From the NCBI RefSeq assembly GCF_008370345.1, contig NZ_VTUU01000008.1:62001-126000 (forward strand): 64,000 nucleotides of DNA, written 5' to 3'. Below the pieces are notes generated by a model. It had not been told where the DNA came from, ran no database searches, and saw nothing but the letters and a program-made list of their open reading frames with translations. Shown piece after piece: positions 53,696-63,929 of the stretch (the stretch's first letter is position 1; each line of letters begins with the position of its first letter). A program made the translations under genes and the position numbers. The DNA is from Marinobacter salinexigens (GTDB lineage: Bacteria > Pseudomonadota > Gammaproteobacteria > Pseudomonadales > Oleiphilaceae).

Positions 53696-54081
53696 TTGCC
53701 CTTCATCTCGTATTTGTGCTGGAAGTGAACCACGGTGTCCACGTTCCTGAAAATGTTATTGCGGACCTCGTAGTCCACATTGATGATCACCAGTTCGCCA
53801 TCTTTTTGAACGGTGATGTTCTTGGCTTCAAAACCACGAACATTGTTCACACTCAGGCGCTTGTTGATCAGGGTTCTGACCTGTGCCGGCCCCATGTTCG
53901 AGAGGCCGTCAGTACCTTCAAGGCTTTCGAGGGCTTCCTGGATAGTCAGGTCATCCAGGTATGCCGGGCCGACTTTAATGACCAGTGTCAGCAGGCTGCC
54001 GAAAAACAACACCATGATCAGGATAGTCAGTGCACCTGCACCGGCTTGACGGTTCATGGCAGAGAGATTGTTTTTCTTCAT
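53692..54081 (-). CDS. DUF4845 family membrane-anchored protein
   Basis: A 129-residue protein with one N-terminal helix ([20 protein letters not shown]) that resembles a pilin/secretion-type anchor, followed by a mixed alpha/beta domain ([19 protein letters not shown]). DUF4845 proteins lie between lepB and rnc in Pseudomonas and relatives. Function is unknown. GGAG precedes the ATG. It overlaps the start of rnc. Confidence 0.85.
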   Translation of the reverse strand: MKKNNLSAMNRQAGAGALTILIMVLFFGSLLTLVIKVGPAYLDDLTIQEALESLEGTDGLSNMGPAQVRTLINKRLSVNNVRGFEAKNITVQKDGELVIINVDYEVRNNIFRNVDTVVHFQHKYEMKGK

Positions 54082-54107
54082 GGTTACTGCACTCCAGATT
54101 GTCGGAA

Positions 54108-54917
54108 TTATTCGATCCCACCTACACGATCAAAGGATGGCAGACTGGTAAGCGATTTCCAGTGCATCCAGATCGCAAACGCCTTACCAACGATCAGGTC
54201 GTCGGGAACCATGCCCCAGTACCGGCTGTCGTTGCTGTTATCCCGGTTGTCCCCCATGACAAAATAGTGACCATCGGGAACGGTCCACTCCCCCTCTCCG
54301 GACGCACCAGGCCGGCCGAGTGTGTGGTAAATATCGTGCTCAACATTACCCAGCTCTTCCCGGCGACGCTCCACCGGAGGCAAGCGGGCGATAAACTGGT
54401 TCTCCACCCGTTCACCATTAATGAATAGCTGTTTGTCGCGATAGCGGATCTGGTCGCCGGGAAGACCAATCACCCGCTTGATGTAGTTGGTCTTGCCGTC
54501 TTTAGGATAGCGAAACACCATGACATCACCACGCTGTGGGTCTCCCATCTCGATGACTTTGGTTCCCACCACCGGCAAACGGAACCCGTAGGAGTATTTG
54601 TTCACCAGAATGAAATCGCCGACTTCCAGGGTCGGCAACATGGAACCTGACGGAATCTGGAACGGCTCGATCAGGAATGAGCGCAGCACCAGCACGATGG
54701 CCAGAACCGGGAAAAAAGACCGGCTGAGATCCACCAGGTACGGTTCTTTCGGCTCTTCTGCCTCGGCCACTGAAGCATTGTCCGTCACACCCGGCGGGTT
54801 TCCGCTGGCTTTGGCTGCTGCCACACGACGTTCACGTAAAAACAGTTTATCCGCCAGCCATATCAGACCCGTCGCAAAGGTCAGAACAACCAGAACCAGA
54901 GGAAAATCGATATCCAT
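54108..54917 (-). CDS. lepB: Signal peptidase I
   Basis: Leader peptidase of 269 residues. Two membrane helices lie at about 5-22 and 67-83. The catalytic Ser is Ser92 in PSGSMLPTL, and the general-base Lys is in NYIKRVIGLPGDQ. Box E is MGDNRDNSNDSRYWG. It removes signal peptides of exported proteins such as DacB and RseB in this window. AAAGG precedes the ATG. The gene is 11 bases downstream of lepA. Confidence 0.96.
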   Translation of the reverse strand: MDIDFPLVLVVLTFATGLIWLADKLFLRERRVAAAKASGNPPGVTDNASVAEAEEPKEPYLVDLSRSFFPVLAIVLVLRSFLIEPFQIPSGSMLPTLEVGDFILVNKYSYGFRLPVVGTKVIEMGDPQRGDVMVFRYPKDGKTNYIKRVIGLPGDQIRYRDKQLFINGERVENQFIARLPPVERRREELGNVEHDIYHTLGRPGASGEGEWTVPDGHYFVMGDNRDNSNDSRYWGMVPDDLIVGKAFAIWMHWKSLTSLPSFDRVGGIE

Positions 54918-54928
54918 TCAGGTGCCTT

Positions 54929-56731
54929 TTATTTGTCGACTTGCAACACGGCCAGAAACGCTTCCTGGGGAACCTCCACGTTACCCAGTTGCTTCATGCG
55001 CTTCTTGCCCTCTTTCTGCTTCTGCAGCAGTTTTTTCTTCCGACTTACGTCACCGCCATAACATTTGGCCGTGACGTTTTTGCGCAGCGCCTTGACAGTC
55101 ACCCGGGAAACCACCTGATTACCGATGGCGGCCTGAATGGCTATATCAAACATCTGCCGGGGGATCAGCTCTTTCATTTTTTCGATCAGCTGGCGGCCTT
55201 TGTAGTGGGACTGATCCTTATGCACGATCAATGCCAGCGCATCCACACGGTCGCCGTTGATCAACACGTCCAGCCGTACCAGGTTTGCAGGCTGGAAACG
55301 CACAAAGTGGTAATCCAGGGAGGCAAAACCGCGACTCGCAGATTTGACCCGGTCGAAGAAGTCCATGACCACTTCAGCCATGGGCAACTCATAGGTGACC
55401 TGAACCTGGCTCGACATGAAGTGCATGTTCTTCTGAACACCGCGCTTCTCTTCGCACAGAGCAATCACATTACCCAGGTGGGCCTGCGGAACCAGAATAT
55501 TGGCTTCCACGATGGGTTCGCGCATTTCTTCGATGGACCCAATATCCGGCAGACGAGAGGGGTTGTCCACCGACAACGTCTCACCCTGCCTTGTAACCAC
55601 CTCATAGATAACCGTTGGCGCGGTGGTAATCAGATCAATGTCGTACTCGCGCTCCAGACGCTCCTGAATGATTTCCATGTGCAACATGCCAAGGAAGCCA
55701 CAGCGGAAGCCAAAGCCGAGTGCGTCTGAATTCTCAGGTTCGAAGAACAGAGACGCATCATTGAGGGTCAGTTTTTCCAACGCATCCCGGAAATCGTCGT
55801 AATCGTCGGCGCTCACCGGGAACAGGCCAGCGTAAACCTGCGGTTTGATCTTCTGAAAACCCGGCAGCATCGGCGTTTCTTCGGCAAACTTCTGGTGCAC
55901 AATGGTGTCACCCACCGGTGCGCCATGAATATCCTTGATACCAGCGACCACAAAACCTACGTCGCCGGCCTCCAGGATATTGGTATCCGTAGGCTTGGGA
56001 TTAAAAATACCGACCTTGTCAGCATTCCAGGCCTTACCGGTCGACTTGATAACGATCTTGTCACCCTTTCTCAGGGTTCCTTCCGTTACACGCACCAGAG
56101 ACACAACGCCCAGGTAGTTATCAAACCAGGAGTCAATAATCAGCGCTTGCAGGGGAGCACTTCGATCCCCTTTGGGGGGCGGAATCTTGGCAATCAGGTC
56201 TTCCAGTACGTCTTCAACGCCCAAGCCGCTTTTGGCACTGCAACGTACCGCTTCGGAAGCTTCGATACCAATGATGTCCTCAATTTCCGCGGCTACCCGT
56301 TCCGGCTCTGCCTGAGGCAAATCCATCTTGTTCAGTACCGGAACCACCTCGAGACCCTGCTCGATCGCGGTGTAACAGTTAGCCACAGACTGGGCTTCCA
56401 CACCCTGACCGGCATCCACCACCAGCAACGCACCCTCACAAGCATACAGAGAGCGGGATACCTCATAGGAGAAATCCACGTGCCCCGGGGTATCAATGAA
56501 ATTCAGTTTGTACTCCTGACCATCACGGGCCTTGTAATTCAGCGTTACGCTCTGGGCCTTGATGGTGATCCCGCGCTCGCGCTCAAGATCCATGGAATCC
56601 AGCACTTGCTCAGCCATTTCCCGGTCTGTCAGGCCACCGCATGTCTGGATAAAGCGATCAGCCAGGGTAGATTTACCGTGGTCAATGTGAGCAATGATGG
56701 AGAAGTTACGGATTCGGCTCAGTTCAGTCAC
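54929..56731 (-). CDS. lepA: Elongation factor 4 (LepA)
   Basis: Ribosomal GTPase of 600 residues. The GTP site is [18 protein letters not shown] and LNKMDLPQ; the C-terminal domain [18 protein letters not shown] is LepA-specific. It aids translation under ionic or other stress and 30S biogenesis. The start is a GTG at 56731 with no strong ribosome site. In Pseudomonas it follows mucD directly; here a large CHASE-GGDEF-EAL gene lies between. Confidence 0.96.
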   Translation of the reverse strand: MTELSRIRNFSIIAHIDHGKSTLADRFIQTCGGLTDREMAEQVLDSMDLERERGITIKAQSVTLNYKARDGQEYKLNFIDTPGHVDFSYEVSRSLYACEGALLVVDAGQGVEAQSVANCYTAIEQGLEVVPVLNKMDLPQAEPERVAAEIEDIIGIEASEAVRCSAKSGLGVEDVLEDLIAKIPPPKGDRSAPLQALIIDSWFDNYLGVVSLVRVTEGTLRKGDKIVIKSTGKAWNADKVGIFNPKPTDTNILEAGDVGFVVAGIKDIHGAPVGDTIVHQKFAEETPMLPGFQKIKPQVYAGLFPVSADDYDDFRDALEKLTLNDASLFFEPENSDALGFGFRCGFLGMLHMEIIQERLEREYDIDLITTAPTVIYEVVTRQGETLSVDNPSRLPDIGSIEEMREPIVEANILVPQAHLGNVIALCEEKRGVQKNMHFMSSQVQVTYELPMAEVVMDFFDRVKSASRGFASLDYHFVRFQPANLVRLDVLINGDRVDALALIVHKDQSHYKGRQLIEKMKELIPRQMFDIAIQAAIGNQVVSRVTVKALRKNVTAKCYGGDVSRKKKLLQKQKEGKKRMKQLGNVEVPQEAFLAVLQVDK

Positions 56732-56836
56732 AGACGATGGATACTCATAAAAAGACGAAGGATTGAGCCCGGAGAGGCCGCTACCGGAGTCCGGGAACGG
56801 CGTGATTTTACCGGTTACCGGCTACTATTACCACGT

Positions 56837-59563
56837 TCAGGATATGAGCGGCCTTTCATACTGACGAATCAGGAAACCAATCAGTGCATCTTCATCCAGC
56901 GGATAGCTGAACAGATTGCCCTGACACTGCGCGCACCCGGCGGACTTCAGGAAGCTTAGCTGTTGCGGCGTTTCCACCCCTTCAGCCACCACCGTAAGGT
57001 GCAGTTTCCTGGCCAGGGCGATAACCGCGGAGGCCACGTCAGTGGCGCTGACGTTATATGGGATATCCCTGATAAACCGGTGATCAATCTTGATCACATC
57101 GAGAGGGAGTTGCTGTAGCGCGACCAGAGAACAGGAGCCTGTCCCGAAATCGTCCAGAATCAGGCAAACACCCAGGTCATGCAGTGCCACAAGTAACTCC
57201 CGGAGCATCCGGGGGTCTTCATTCAGCAATTCCGCCGGCATTTCCAGCTCGAGACGCTCCGGCGAGACGCCGGTTTCGGTGATGACCTGACGAATCATGT
57301 CGAGAAACCCTGAATCCGTCAGCTGGCGAACCGACAGATTGACCGCCATTTTCAGCGATTCGAACCCTGCCCGCTCAAGCGCCTGAACCTGAATACAGGC
57401 ATGACGGAGGGCGAGTTCGCCCAGCCGAATGATCAGCCCTGTCTCTTCCGCCAGGCCAATGAACTGCTGGGCCGACACCAGCCCCTTTTCAGGGTGGTGC
57501 CAACGCAGGAAGGCCTCTACACCAATCACCCGCTGGGACTCCAGATCCACTTTCGGCTGGTAATGCAGCACAAAGCGGTCGCCATCCAGCGCCGTCGCCA
57601 ACTCTTCCTGTTGCAGCAGGCGCCGTGCAGCCTTGATATTCATAGCCGGAGTGAAGAACTGATAGGTGTTGCGGCCCAGTTCCTTGGCCCGGTACATAGC
57701 CAGGTCAGCGTACTTCATTAATGTACCCGAATCCTCACTGTCGTGAGGAATCATGGTGATACCGATACTGACCGTAATGCCGACTTCGTGATCATTCAGG
57801 CGAATTCTCTGGCACAACCTGCGCAGAATCGTCTCCGCCACCTTACCCGCAGCGTCGGACCCGCTGATACGGGACAGCAAAACGACGAATTCATCTCCCC
57901 CGAGGCGAGCCACCGAATCCTCTTCCCGGACACAGCCCTCCAGCCACTGCGCGACCTGACGCAGCAACTCATCGCCAGCATCGTGGCCGAGGGTATCGTT
58001 GATACGCTTGAAACCGTCCAGATCAAGAAACATCAGGGCAGCAGGCTCACCGCTACGTCGGCAACGGCGTACGACGTGATTGAGTCGATCCCGGAAAAGC
58101 TGCCGGTTCGCCAGACCTGTCAACGGATCGTAGAAGGCCAGACGATGCAGTTCGGACTGGGCAGCCTTGAGCTGGGTCAGATCCCGCAAGCTGAGCACAA
58201 CCCCATACACGCCAGGTACATTCAGCATGGCTGTGAACGTGCCTTCCATGTCTCGCCACTGGCCTTCCGAATCCCGAATACGCGCGCGGATCACCGGCAT
58301 CTGCTTGCCCGGCGCCTTTACGGCGTCATCAAATCCTTGCTGCAGGTGGGGCCAGTCGTCTCCATGCACCAGACCTTCAAACTCCAGGGACTGCACTTGT
58401 TCAGGATCAAAACCGAGAATATCCAGGCTTGAGGGGCTGGCGTACGTAGCTTTGCCCTCACGATCAAGTACCAGGGTCACATTCGCAGCGCCCTCCGTAA
58501 TGGCCCGGTAGCGCCCCGCGCTCACCTGCGCCATCAGCCGCGAACGGACAAGCGCCAGCACAAACAGGTTAAGCAGAAGACTGATAATCAGACCGCATCC
58601 CAGCACGATGGGCGGCCGGGGATCTGAAGCAAGAAAATCAAACGCGGGAGTCGAACGGGTCTGCAGAAGCCAATCACGCCCGCCAGCCGTAACATTCTGC
58701 TCCATCTGGAAGCTGAACTCATTGTCCAGAGACCCCAGATTGGAGCCGTACATCAGATTTTCCCGCTCGGCGACGCCGGAATCATAAATCCGCACATCAA
58801 GGAACGGTGAGATCAGACCAACAATGCCGTCGATCAGGTTGTTCATACGGAACGCACTGAACACGTATCCGGATAGCATCATCCGACGCTCTGCAGGAAT
58901 CTCCGGCACGTCTCCGCCCTGGTAAACCGGGTAATACATCAGGAAACTCGCCTGATCTTCTGCAAACTCCTCCTGCACCAGTACAACCTTCCCGGTGATG
59001 GTTGGAATCGCTTCGTCCCGCGCCCGCTCCATGGCACTACGGTGAACCGGATCACTGAATGCGTTATAACCCAGGGCACGACGGTTACGTTCGGTCCCAG
59101 GCTCAAGGTAGACCATCGGGTAATAATAAGGACCGGTTCCCAGGGGATTCACCAGATAGTCCAGCACCCCTTCGGCACGAACGGAGGCAATATGGTCTGC
59201 CATCTGGCGAACCCCTACCCGACGTACATAACCAATGCCCTGAATACCCGGGTAATAACGATTGATATCGACTTTATCAATGTATTCACGCCACTGTTCC
59301 CGAGAAACATCACCTGATACGGCAAACAGACCTGCACTACCGGCAAGTACCTGTTCGTAGTTGAGGAGACGCTCCTCAATGGCGGTTTTCAACTGAAGGG
59401 ACTGATTACGGAAACGGGCCTCAGTGCGGTCTTCCACCAGACGGATCGACAACTGCCATAACAGTACAGTGACCACAACTGCCACCAGGAATACAAGCCA
59501 GGCAACCCAGGCATTCCGGAATTCAAGCAGCTGTCTGAGAGAAATATCCTTTTTGTGCATCAT
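56837..59563 (-). CDS. CHASE-PAS-GGDEF-EAL sensor protein with a degenerate EAL domain
   Basis: A 908-residue membrane protein. A first helix is at about 15-37, an extracytoplasmic CHASE domain to about 310 (YPGIQGIGYVRRV), then a second helix (VLGCGLIISLLLNLFVLALV), PAS (about 345-460), GGDEF with an intact GGDEF at 555-559, and an EAL-type domain. The EAL motif reads E683-A-F, and the ITE-type metal-binding segment reads M775-P-A-E, so the usual Glu is Ala777. NLSVRQL, DDFGTG and VAEGVET remain. Diguanylate cyclase activity is likely, phosphodiesterase activity doubtful. It is an insertion between mucD and lepA. An extra ATG follows the first one. Confidence 0.9.
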   Translation of the reverse strand: MMHKKDISLRQLLEFRNAWVAWLVFLVAVVVTVLLWQLSIRLVEDRTEARFRNQSLQLKTAIEERLLNYEQVLAGSAGLFAVSGDVSREQWREYIDKVDINRYYPGIQGIGYVRRVGVRQMADHIASVRAEGVLDYLVNPLGTGPYYYPMVYLEPGTERNRRALGYNAFSDPVHRSAMERARDEAIPTITGKVVLVQEEFAEDQASFLMYYPVYQGGDVPEIPAERRMMLSGYVFSAFRMNNLIDGIVGLISPFLDVRIYDSGVAERENLMYGSNLGSLDNEFSFQMEQNVTAGGRDWLLQTRSTPAFDFLASDPRPPIVLGCGLIISLLLNLFVLALVRSRLMAQVSAGRYRAITEGAANVTLVLDREGKATYASPSSLDILGFDPEQVQSLEFEGLVHGDDWPHLQQGFDDAVKAPGKQMPVIRARIRDSEGQWRDMEGTFTAMLNVPGVYGVVLSLRDLTQLKAAQSELHRLAFYDPLTGLANRQLFRDRLNHVVRRCRRSGEPAALMFLDLDGFKRINDTLGHDAGDELLRQVAQWLEGCVREEDSVARLGGDEFVVLLSRISGSDAAGKVAETILRRLCQRIRLNDHEVGITVSIGITMIPHDSEDSGTLMKYADLAMYRAKELGRNTYQFFTPAMNIKAARRLLQQEELATALDGDRFVLHYQPKVDLESQRVIGVEAFLRWHHPEKGLVSAQQFIGLAEETGLIIRLGELALRHACIQVQALERAGFESLKMAVNLSVRQLTDSGFLDMIRQVITETGVSPERLELEMPAELLNEDPRMLRELLVALHDLGVCLILDDFGTGSCSLVALQQLPLDVIKIDHRFIRDIPYNVSATDVASAVIALARKLHLTVVAEGVETPQQLSFLKSAGCAQCQGNLFSYPLDEDALIGFLIRQYERPLIS

Positions 59564-59617
59564 GCGATCAGTCCATTCCCTGGCCGAGCTCTATTGGAAA
59601 TTCGGAGAAGTATAGCA

Positions 59618-59660
59618 AAGGCCCCCGGAAGTGTCGCTCACGACACCACGCGGGGGCCTT
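59618..59660. terminator. Double-stem hairpin after mucD
   Basis: AAGGCCCCCG at 59618-59627 pairs with CGGGGGCCTT at 59651-59660; inside, GTGTCG-CTCA-CGACAC makes a second stem. It lies 28 bases beyond the mucD stop in the direction of transcription and ends in a short T-run on that strand (CCTTTG). It probably ends the rpoE-mucD transcript and separates it from the CHASE gene. Confidence 0.7.
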
Positions 59661-59688
59661 GTCACTGCAGTTGTCGATTCAGTTCAGG

Positions 59689-61164
59689 TCAAGGCTTCAT
59701 GACCAGGTAACTTGCCCGACCTTCACGGATCACCCGTACGGATACCGCACGGTCATCCGGCAAAGCTTCGACCACGCTCCGGAACTCTTTGACCGAAGTG
59801 ACTTTCTTGCGGTTAATTTCGGTGATGACATCCCGGGGGCGGATACCAGCCTGATAGGCCGGCCCCGGGCCCACCTGCATCACAACAACACCACCCTTCA
59901 GACCCAGAGCATCCGCCATCTCTGCAGGAACGGGCTCAACCGTCATACCCAGAGGGGCTGCTGACGAGTTGTCGTTATCAGCCTGTTCGGCAGGCTGCTG
60001 CTGACCGCCCTGATCGGGAAGCTCGCCGATTTTGACCTCGATATCCATTTCATCGCCGTTGCGAAGCACCGTAAGGCGCGCGGTGTCGCCGACAGCGGTA
60101 CGGCCCACCATCGGAGGAAGATCCGACGAAAGCTGAATTTCATCACCGTCATATTCAAGGACGATATCGCCGGATTGCAGGCCTGCCGCCTCAGCCGGGG
60201 ACCCTTCCATCACCTCGGCCACCAACGCACCCCGCGGGCGGCGCAGGCCGAAGGAATCCGCAAGATCCTTGCTCACCTCCTGAATCAGCACACCGAGCCA
60301 TCCGCGGGAGACCATACCTTTGTCACGGATCTGCCGAAACACATTCATGGCATCATCGACCGGGATCGCAAAGGAGACCCCCATAAAACCACCTGAACGG
60401 GTGTAAATCTGGGAGTTGATCCCGACCACTTCGCCATCCAGGTTAAACAGCGGACCTCCGGAGTTGCCCGGGTTGATTGCGACATCGGTCTGGATAAACG
60501 GTACGTAGTTCTCGGATGGCAGTGAGCGGCCAACGGCACTGACAATGCCGGCGGTCACCGTGTGGTCGAAACCAAATGGTGAACCAATAGCGAACACCCA
60601 TTCACCGACTTTCAGTTCCTTGGAACTGCCGATCTTCACCACCGGCAGATCGTCTCCATCCTCAATTTTCAGCACGGCGACATCCGAACGGGGGTCCGTT
60701 CCTATCAGAGTCGCGGGCAACTCTCGACGGTCGCTGAGCCTTACCGTTATTTCATCTGCACCTTCCACGACATGGTTATTGGTCAACACATATCCATCGT
60801 GAGAAACAATGAAGCCTGAGCCCATGGACTGGCGCGGCTGGGCATTGGGACTGCCGCCAAACGGCGACTGCTGCCCACGGAAAAAGTCCTGAAAGAATTC
60901 CGGTAGTTGCTCGAGCTGGCGCTCGTCGAAGGGCATCCCCCGAAAACGGGAGCTCTGCGCTTTGGGCGTTGTCGTAGTACTGATATTAACAACCGCACTG
61001 GAGTTATCTTCTACCAATTCGGTGAAATCCGGCAGCTCCCGGGCAGAAACGCCCTGGCTCCATAAAACCACCATCATGACCGACAGCATCACCAACGCTT
61101 CCAGCCCCCGGGCCACCGGATAGGAACCTAACGGAGCAGAAAGCACCTTTGACGTTCTAGGCAT
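59689..61164 (-). CDS. mucD: Periplasmic serine protease DegP/MucD
   Basis: HtrA-type protease/chaperone of 491 residues. An export signal is followed by the trypsin-like domain with the catalytic triad His131 (NNHVVEGAD), Asp161 (RSDVAVLKI) and Ser235 (NPGNSGGPLF). Two PDZ domains follow: one from about 280 (GWLGVLIQEV) and a second from about 405 (GMTVEPV). It degrades misfolded envelope proteins; in Pseudomonas MucD limits AlgU activation. AGGGG precedes the ATG. It is the last gene of the rpoE cluster. Confidence 0.95.
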   Translation of the reverse strand: MPRTSKVLSAPLGSYPVARGLEALVMLSVMMVVLWSQGVSARELPDFTELVEDNSSAVVNISTTTTPKAQSSRFRGMPFDERQLEQLPEFFQDFFRGQQSPFGGSPNAQPRQSMGSGFIVSHDGYVLTNNHVVEGADEITVRLSDRRELPATLIGTDPRSDVAVLKIEDGDDLPVVKIGSSKELKVGEWVFAIGSPFGFDHTVTAGIVSAVGRSLPSENYVPFIQTDVAINPGNSGGPLFNLDGEVVGINSQIYTRSGGFMGVSFAIPVDDAMNVFRQIRDKGMVSRGWLGVLIQEVSKDLADSFGLRRPRGALVAEVMEGSPAEAAGLQSGDIVLEYDGDEIQLSSDLPPMVGRTAVGDTARLTVLRNGDEMDIEVKIGELPDQGGQQQPAEQADNDNSSAAPLGMTVEPVPAEMADALGLKGGVVVMQVGPGPAYQAGIRPRDVITEINRKKVTSVKEFRSVVEALPDDRAVSVRVIREGRASYLVMKP

Positions 61165-61245
61165 GTTGAATCCCCTGATAATGAATACATCAAGTCTTTA
61201 TCTTGATCTCGTAGGAGCGTATTTCAACTTACAAAACGGTAGGAT

Positions 61246-61695
61246 TTATAGACAGGTATTGGAGACTATCCGATTGACTCGGAGCAACCGGGGTTCATAC
61301 TGCTGCTGTTTGTTCTTCTGCAGCTTCCGGCTGCAAAACAGACCGGCAACCAGCCCGGACACAGCACCGAGGATTGACCACCCATCGGAACCCCCAGAGA
61401 GTTGATGCGCCAGCATGCTTCCCACGATCATCAGCAGCAACGGAACCGCATAAACAATAACAGACGCGCCCAGCAAGGCTTGCTCATCAATACCGATGGT
61501 TACCTCATCCCCGACAACGGCATCCACCGAATTGAGGACCAGCACCTGATTAGCCCGCCCACTCGTTGCACCAGCCAGAACCCGCTGCCCGCAGCCGCTG
61601 CGGGCGGCACAGCTCTGGCAGGCACTGGTGCGAATGGTCTGAACCCAGGCCTGATTACCCTTGAGGGCGATGACTTTACCGGTTTCCGTAATCAT
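61246..61695 (-). CDS. rseC: SoxR-reducing/sigma-E cluster protein RseC
   Basis: RseC/MucC of 149 residues, an inner-membrane protein. The Cys-rich head has C26-x2-C29-x5-C35 (RTSACQSCAARSGCGQRV), and two membrane helices follow (LGASVIVYAVPLLLMIVGSML and WSILGAVSGLVAGLFC). It modulates sigma-E or keeps SoxR reduced in its homologues. Its ATG overlaps the rseB stop by 4 bases. In the Pseudomonas cluster the order is algU-mucA-mucB-mucC-mucD, as here. Confidence 0.9.
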   Translation of the reverse strand: MITETGKVIALKGNQAWVQTIRTSACQSCAARSGCGQRVLAGATSGRANQVLVLNSVDAVVGDEVTIGIDEQALLGASVIVYAVPLLLMIVGSMLAHQLSGGSDGWSILGAVSGLVAGLFCSRKLQKNKQQQYEPRLLRVNRIVSNTCL

Positions 61696-62693
61696 GGCTG
61701 CCTCGAATTAAGCGCCAGTGACGACGTATCAATCTCGACAGATTCGGCCACCTGCTTCGCGGTTTGCGGAGGCACCTCCCCCACCACTGTCACCAAAAAA
61801 CGGGTGTTATTATCCCCCAAGGCCCTCATGTAAACCGTCGTCGCTCCAATTCGGGAAACACCAGACGGCATTCTGACGGCCCCCTCAGGCTCCACAAACA
61901 CCGAAAATGCCGCCAACCCATCGGAGAACGCCACCGCGTGGCCACTACCGGCCCGGGGAGCTGCCGCTGGCACAAACCCCTGGGGCAACCAGCCCAGATG
62001 CCACCCGTCCATTTCCTGCGACAAATGCTCTGGTGCCTCCCGGGCTTTCAAATTACGAGAGATTTCCTGGCCATCGGTCTGTATCTCGAATTCGCTGTCC
62101 GGGATGTCATTGGTAATTTCCAGAGTGGTGTACTGGAAGTGCTCCAGCACCTTGCCCGCCACCTCGCCAACATTACTTTTCACCAGCAAACCGGTATTTT
62201 TCTCCAGCCACAGGCGATGGCTGTAGCGATAACCGTCTTTGGCCGTCAACGCGACAATCACGGTGCTATACCCAGCCACGCGATCTTCGCCGACGAGTTC
62301 AGCCTTATACCATTGACCCAATGGCACCTGCTGACTGGTGAACGCTTTGGCAAACGGGCCGGACGGTATGACCTGATTCAGCCTGACCCGCCCCTGCCGA
62401 GGCAACACACAGACCACATCCGTGCCCTTTCGGACGATTTCCCCGCTACCACCATCCTGTATGACCAAACGTTCATGCACCTTGCCATCCTGATAGCGGT
62501 GGGCAATCCGCATCGAGTGAACCTGATCGCCTCTGGCATAGACAAACACACCCTTGTAGGACGTCATATTCAATGCAGCGCCCATCTGATCAAGCCAGTC
62601 GACAGCTGACCGTCCGCCGGAACCTGCTGCAGAAACCGGCATGGCGGCACACAGTAAAACCACTCCGAAAACCCGGACCAGCCTGCTCATCAT
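61692..62693 (-). CDS. rseB: Sigma-E regulatory protein RseB/MucB
   Basis: Periplasmic protein of about 333 residues that binds the anti-sigma factor and senses lipids or lipopolysaccharide. The signal peptide MMSRLVRVFGVVLLCAAMPV ends in SAAGS. The mature part has the two RseB domains: LolA-like (WLDQMGAALNMTSYKGVFVY) and a smaller C-terminal one (GWHLGWLPQGF). The start at 62693 gives a normal signal peptide; ATG at 62717 and GTG at 62729 are also in frame but have no better ribosome site. It follows rseA by 42 bases. Confidence 0.92.
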   Translation of the reverse strand: MMSRLVRVFGVVLLCAAMPVSAAGSGGRSAVDWLDQMGAALNMTSYKGVFVYARGDQVHSMRIAHRYQDGKVHERLVIQDGGSGEIVRKGTDVVCVLPRQGRVRLNQVIPSGPFAKAFTSQQVPLGQWYKAELVGEDRVAGYSTVIVALTAKDGYRYSHRLWLEKNTGLLVKSNVGEVAGKVLEHFQYTTLEITNDIPDSEFEIQTDGQEISRNLKAREAPEHLSQEMDGWHLGWLPQGFVPAAAPRAGSGHAVAFSDGLAAFSVFVEPEGAVRMPSGVSRIGATTVYMRALGDNNTRFLVTVVGEVPPQTAKQVAESVEIDTSSLALNSRQP

Positions 62694-62735
62694 GGTCTCT
62701 GCCCCAGCACTCAACATGTTTCCAGACACCCCGGA

Positions 62736-63296
62736 TTAATAGCCACTACCGCTGGCGCTAACCATCCGCGCATAGCCCACCGACCCCCGCCCCGCACCAA
62801 CACTGTTGTGCTGGGCGTGTTCCAGAAGATACCGGCTCATGTGCTCCCACTGTTCTTCATCCAACCCCTGCATGGCAAATTCCTGCTCAGCTTTCGGAGC
62901 CGCTGTCACTGGGCCAGGTGAGCCAACTGCCGCCACCGGGCCGTCAACAGCTCCGGTGGACTCCCAACCGGCACCGGCACCAAACCCGACAACCAGAGCC
63001 ACCGCCACCATGGCAACAGCAGGCCAGCGCCAGCGGCGCGATGTTTTATCCTGTTTAACACCCGCCGTTACCGATGGTCGGGGGCGGCCATCCAGAGCTT
63101 CCCGAACAGCACTACTCACATCCACTGCATCTGCAGGGGCGTGACCGTGATGCATCAGGTCACGAACCTGCTGCCATCGGCGCCACTGATCGCACACGTG
63201 AGCCTGGGAATCGTGGGACAACAGACGACGGACCGACAGTTCATCGGCTTCGTCATCCATCATGGCTGATAGTGTTTCTCTGAGACGGTCATCCAT
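62736..63296 (-). CDS. rseA: Anti-sigma-E factor RseA/MucA
   Basis: Inner-membrane anti-sigma factor of 186 residues. The cytoplasmic head (residues 1-90, MDDRLRETLSAMMDDEADEL) binds the sigma factor; one helix (WPAVAMVAVALVVGFGAGAG, about 96-115) crosses the membrane; the periplasmic tail has the DEEQWEHMSRYLLEHAQHNS segment that is recognised by RseB. Regulated cleavage of this protein releases RpoE. The ATG at 63296 has GAGG nine bases upstream; a longer frame begins at a TTG without a site. Confidence 0.92.
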   Translation of the reverse strand: MDDRLRETLSAMMDDEADELSVRRLLSHDSQAHVCDQWRRWQQVRDLMHHGHAPADAVDVSSAVREALDGRPRPSVTAGVKQDKTSRRWRWPAVAMVAVALVVGFGAGAGWESTGAVDGPVAAVGSPGPVTAAPKAEQEFAMQGLDEEQWEHMSRYLLEHAQHNSVGAGRGSVGYARMVSASGSGY

Positions 63297-63311
63297 AGGA
63301 TGCAACCTCAA

Positions 63312-63929
63312 TTACGTCACTGAATGGTTTAGCAAGGGACCCAGATGGCGATCCACCGCATCCCGGGCCCGGAAAATACGGGAACGCACGGTACCGATCG
63401 GGCACTCGAGAATTCCGGCAATGTCTTCATAACTCAAGCCATCATATTCGCGGAGCAGGAACGCAGACCGCAAATCCTCCGGCAACTGTGAAATGGCATC
63501 TGCCAGCGCCTGCTGTAACTCTTCCCGCTGCAGCATACGCTCCGGCGAAGCGACATCCCGGAGCCGCCCTCCGTCATCAAAGTTTTCCGCTTCGGAGACA
63601 TCAGCACTCCCCTGCGGGCGACGCCCCCGGGACTCCAGATAGTTCTTTGCGGTATTGACGGCGATACGATAAAGCCACGTGTAAAAGGCACTGTCGCCAC
63701 GAAATCGTTCGATTGCCCGGAATGCCTTGACGAACGTTTCCTGGGTCAGATCCATCACTTCCTGACTGTCGTAGACATAGCGACTGATGATCGACGCCAC
63801 TCTCGACTGATATTTGACGACCAGCAGATCGAAAGCCGCCCGATCACCGTTACGCACCTTGCGTACCAGTTGAAGGTCGGTCTGACTGTCGGTGCGATCA
63901 CCCTGTCGCTGATCGGTATCAGGAGTCAT
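63312..63929 (-). CDS. rpoE: Extracytoplasmic-function sigma factor RpoE/AlgU
   Basis: ECF sigma factor of about 205 residues. Region 2 (about 40-105) has RAAFDLLVVKYQSRV, the -10-recognising block DLTQETFVKAFRAIERFR and WLYRIAVNTAKNYL. Region 4 (about 140-200) has LPEDLRSAFLLREYDGLSYE, then IAGILECPIGTVRSRIFRAR. The frame stays open to 63998; I start at the ATG at 63929 because family members are 190-205 residues, though its ribosome site is weak. It heads the rpoE-rseA-rseB-rseC-mucD operon; its promoter lies to the right of the window. Confidence 0.9.
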   Translation of the reverse strand: MTPDTDQRQGDRTDSQTDLQLVRKVRNGDRAAFDLLVVKYQSRVASIISRYVYDSQEVMDLTQETFVKAFRAIERFRGDSAFYTWLYRIAVNTAKNYLESRGRRPQGSADVSEAENFDDGGRLRDVASPERMLQREELQQALADAISQLPEDLRSAFLLREYDGLSYEDIAGILECPIGTVRSRIFRARDAVDRHLGPLLNHSVT

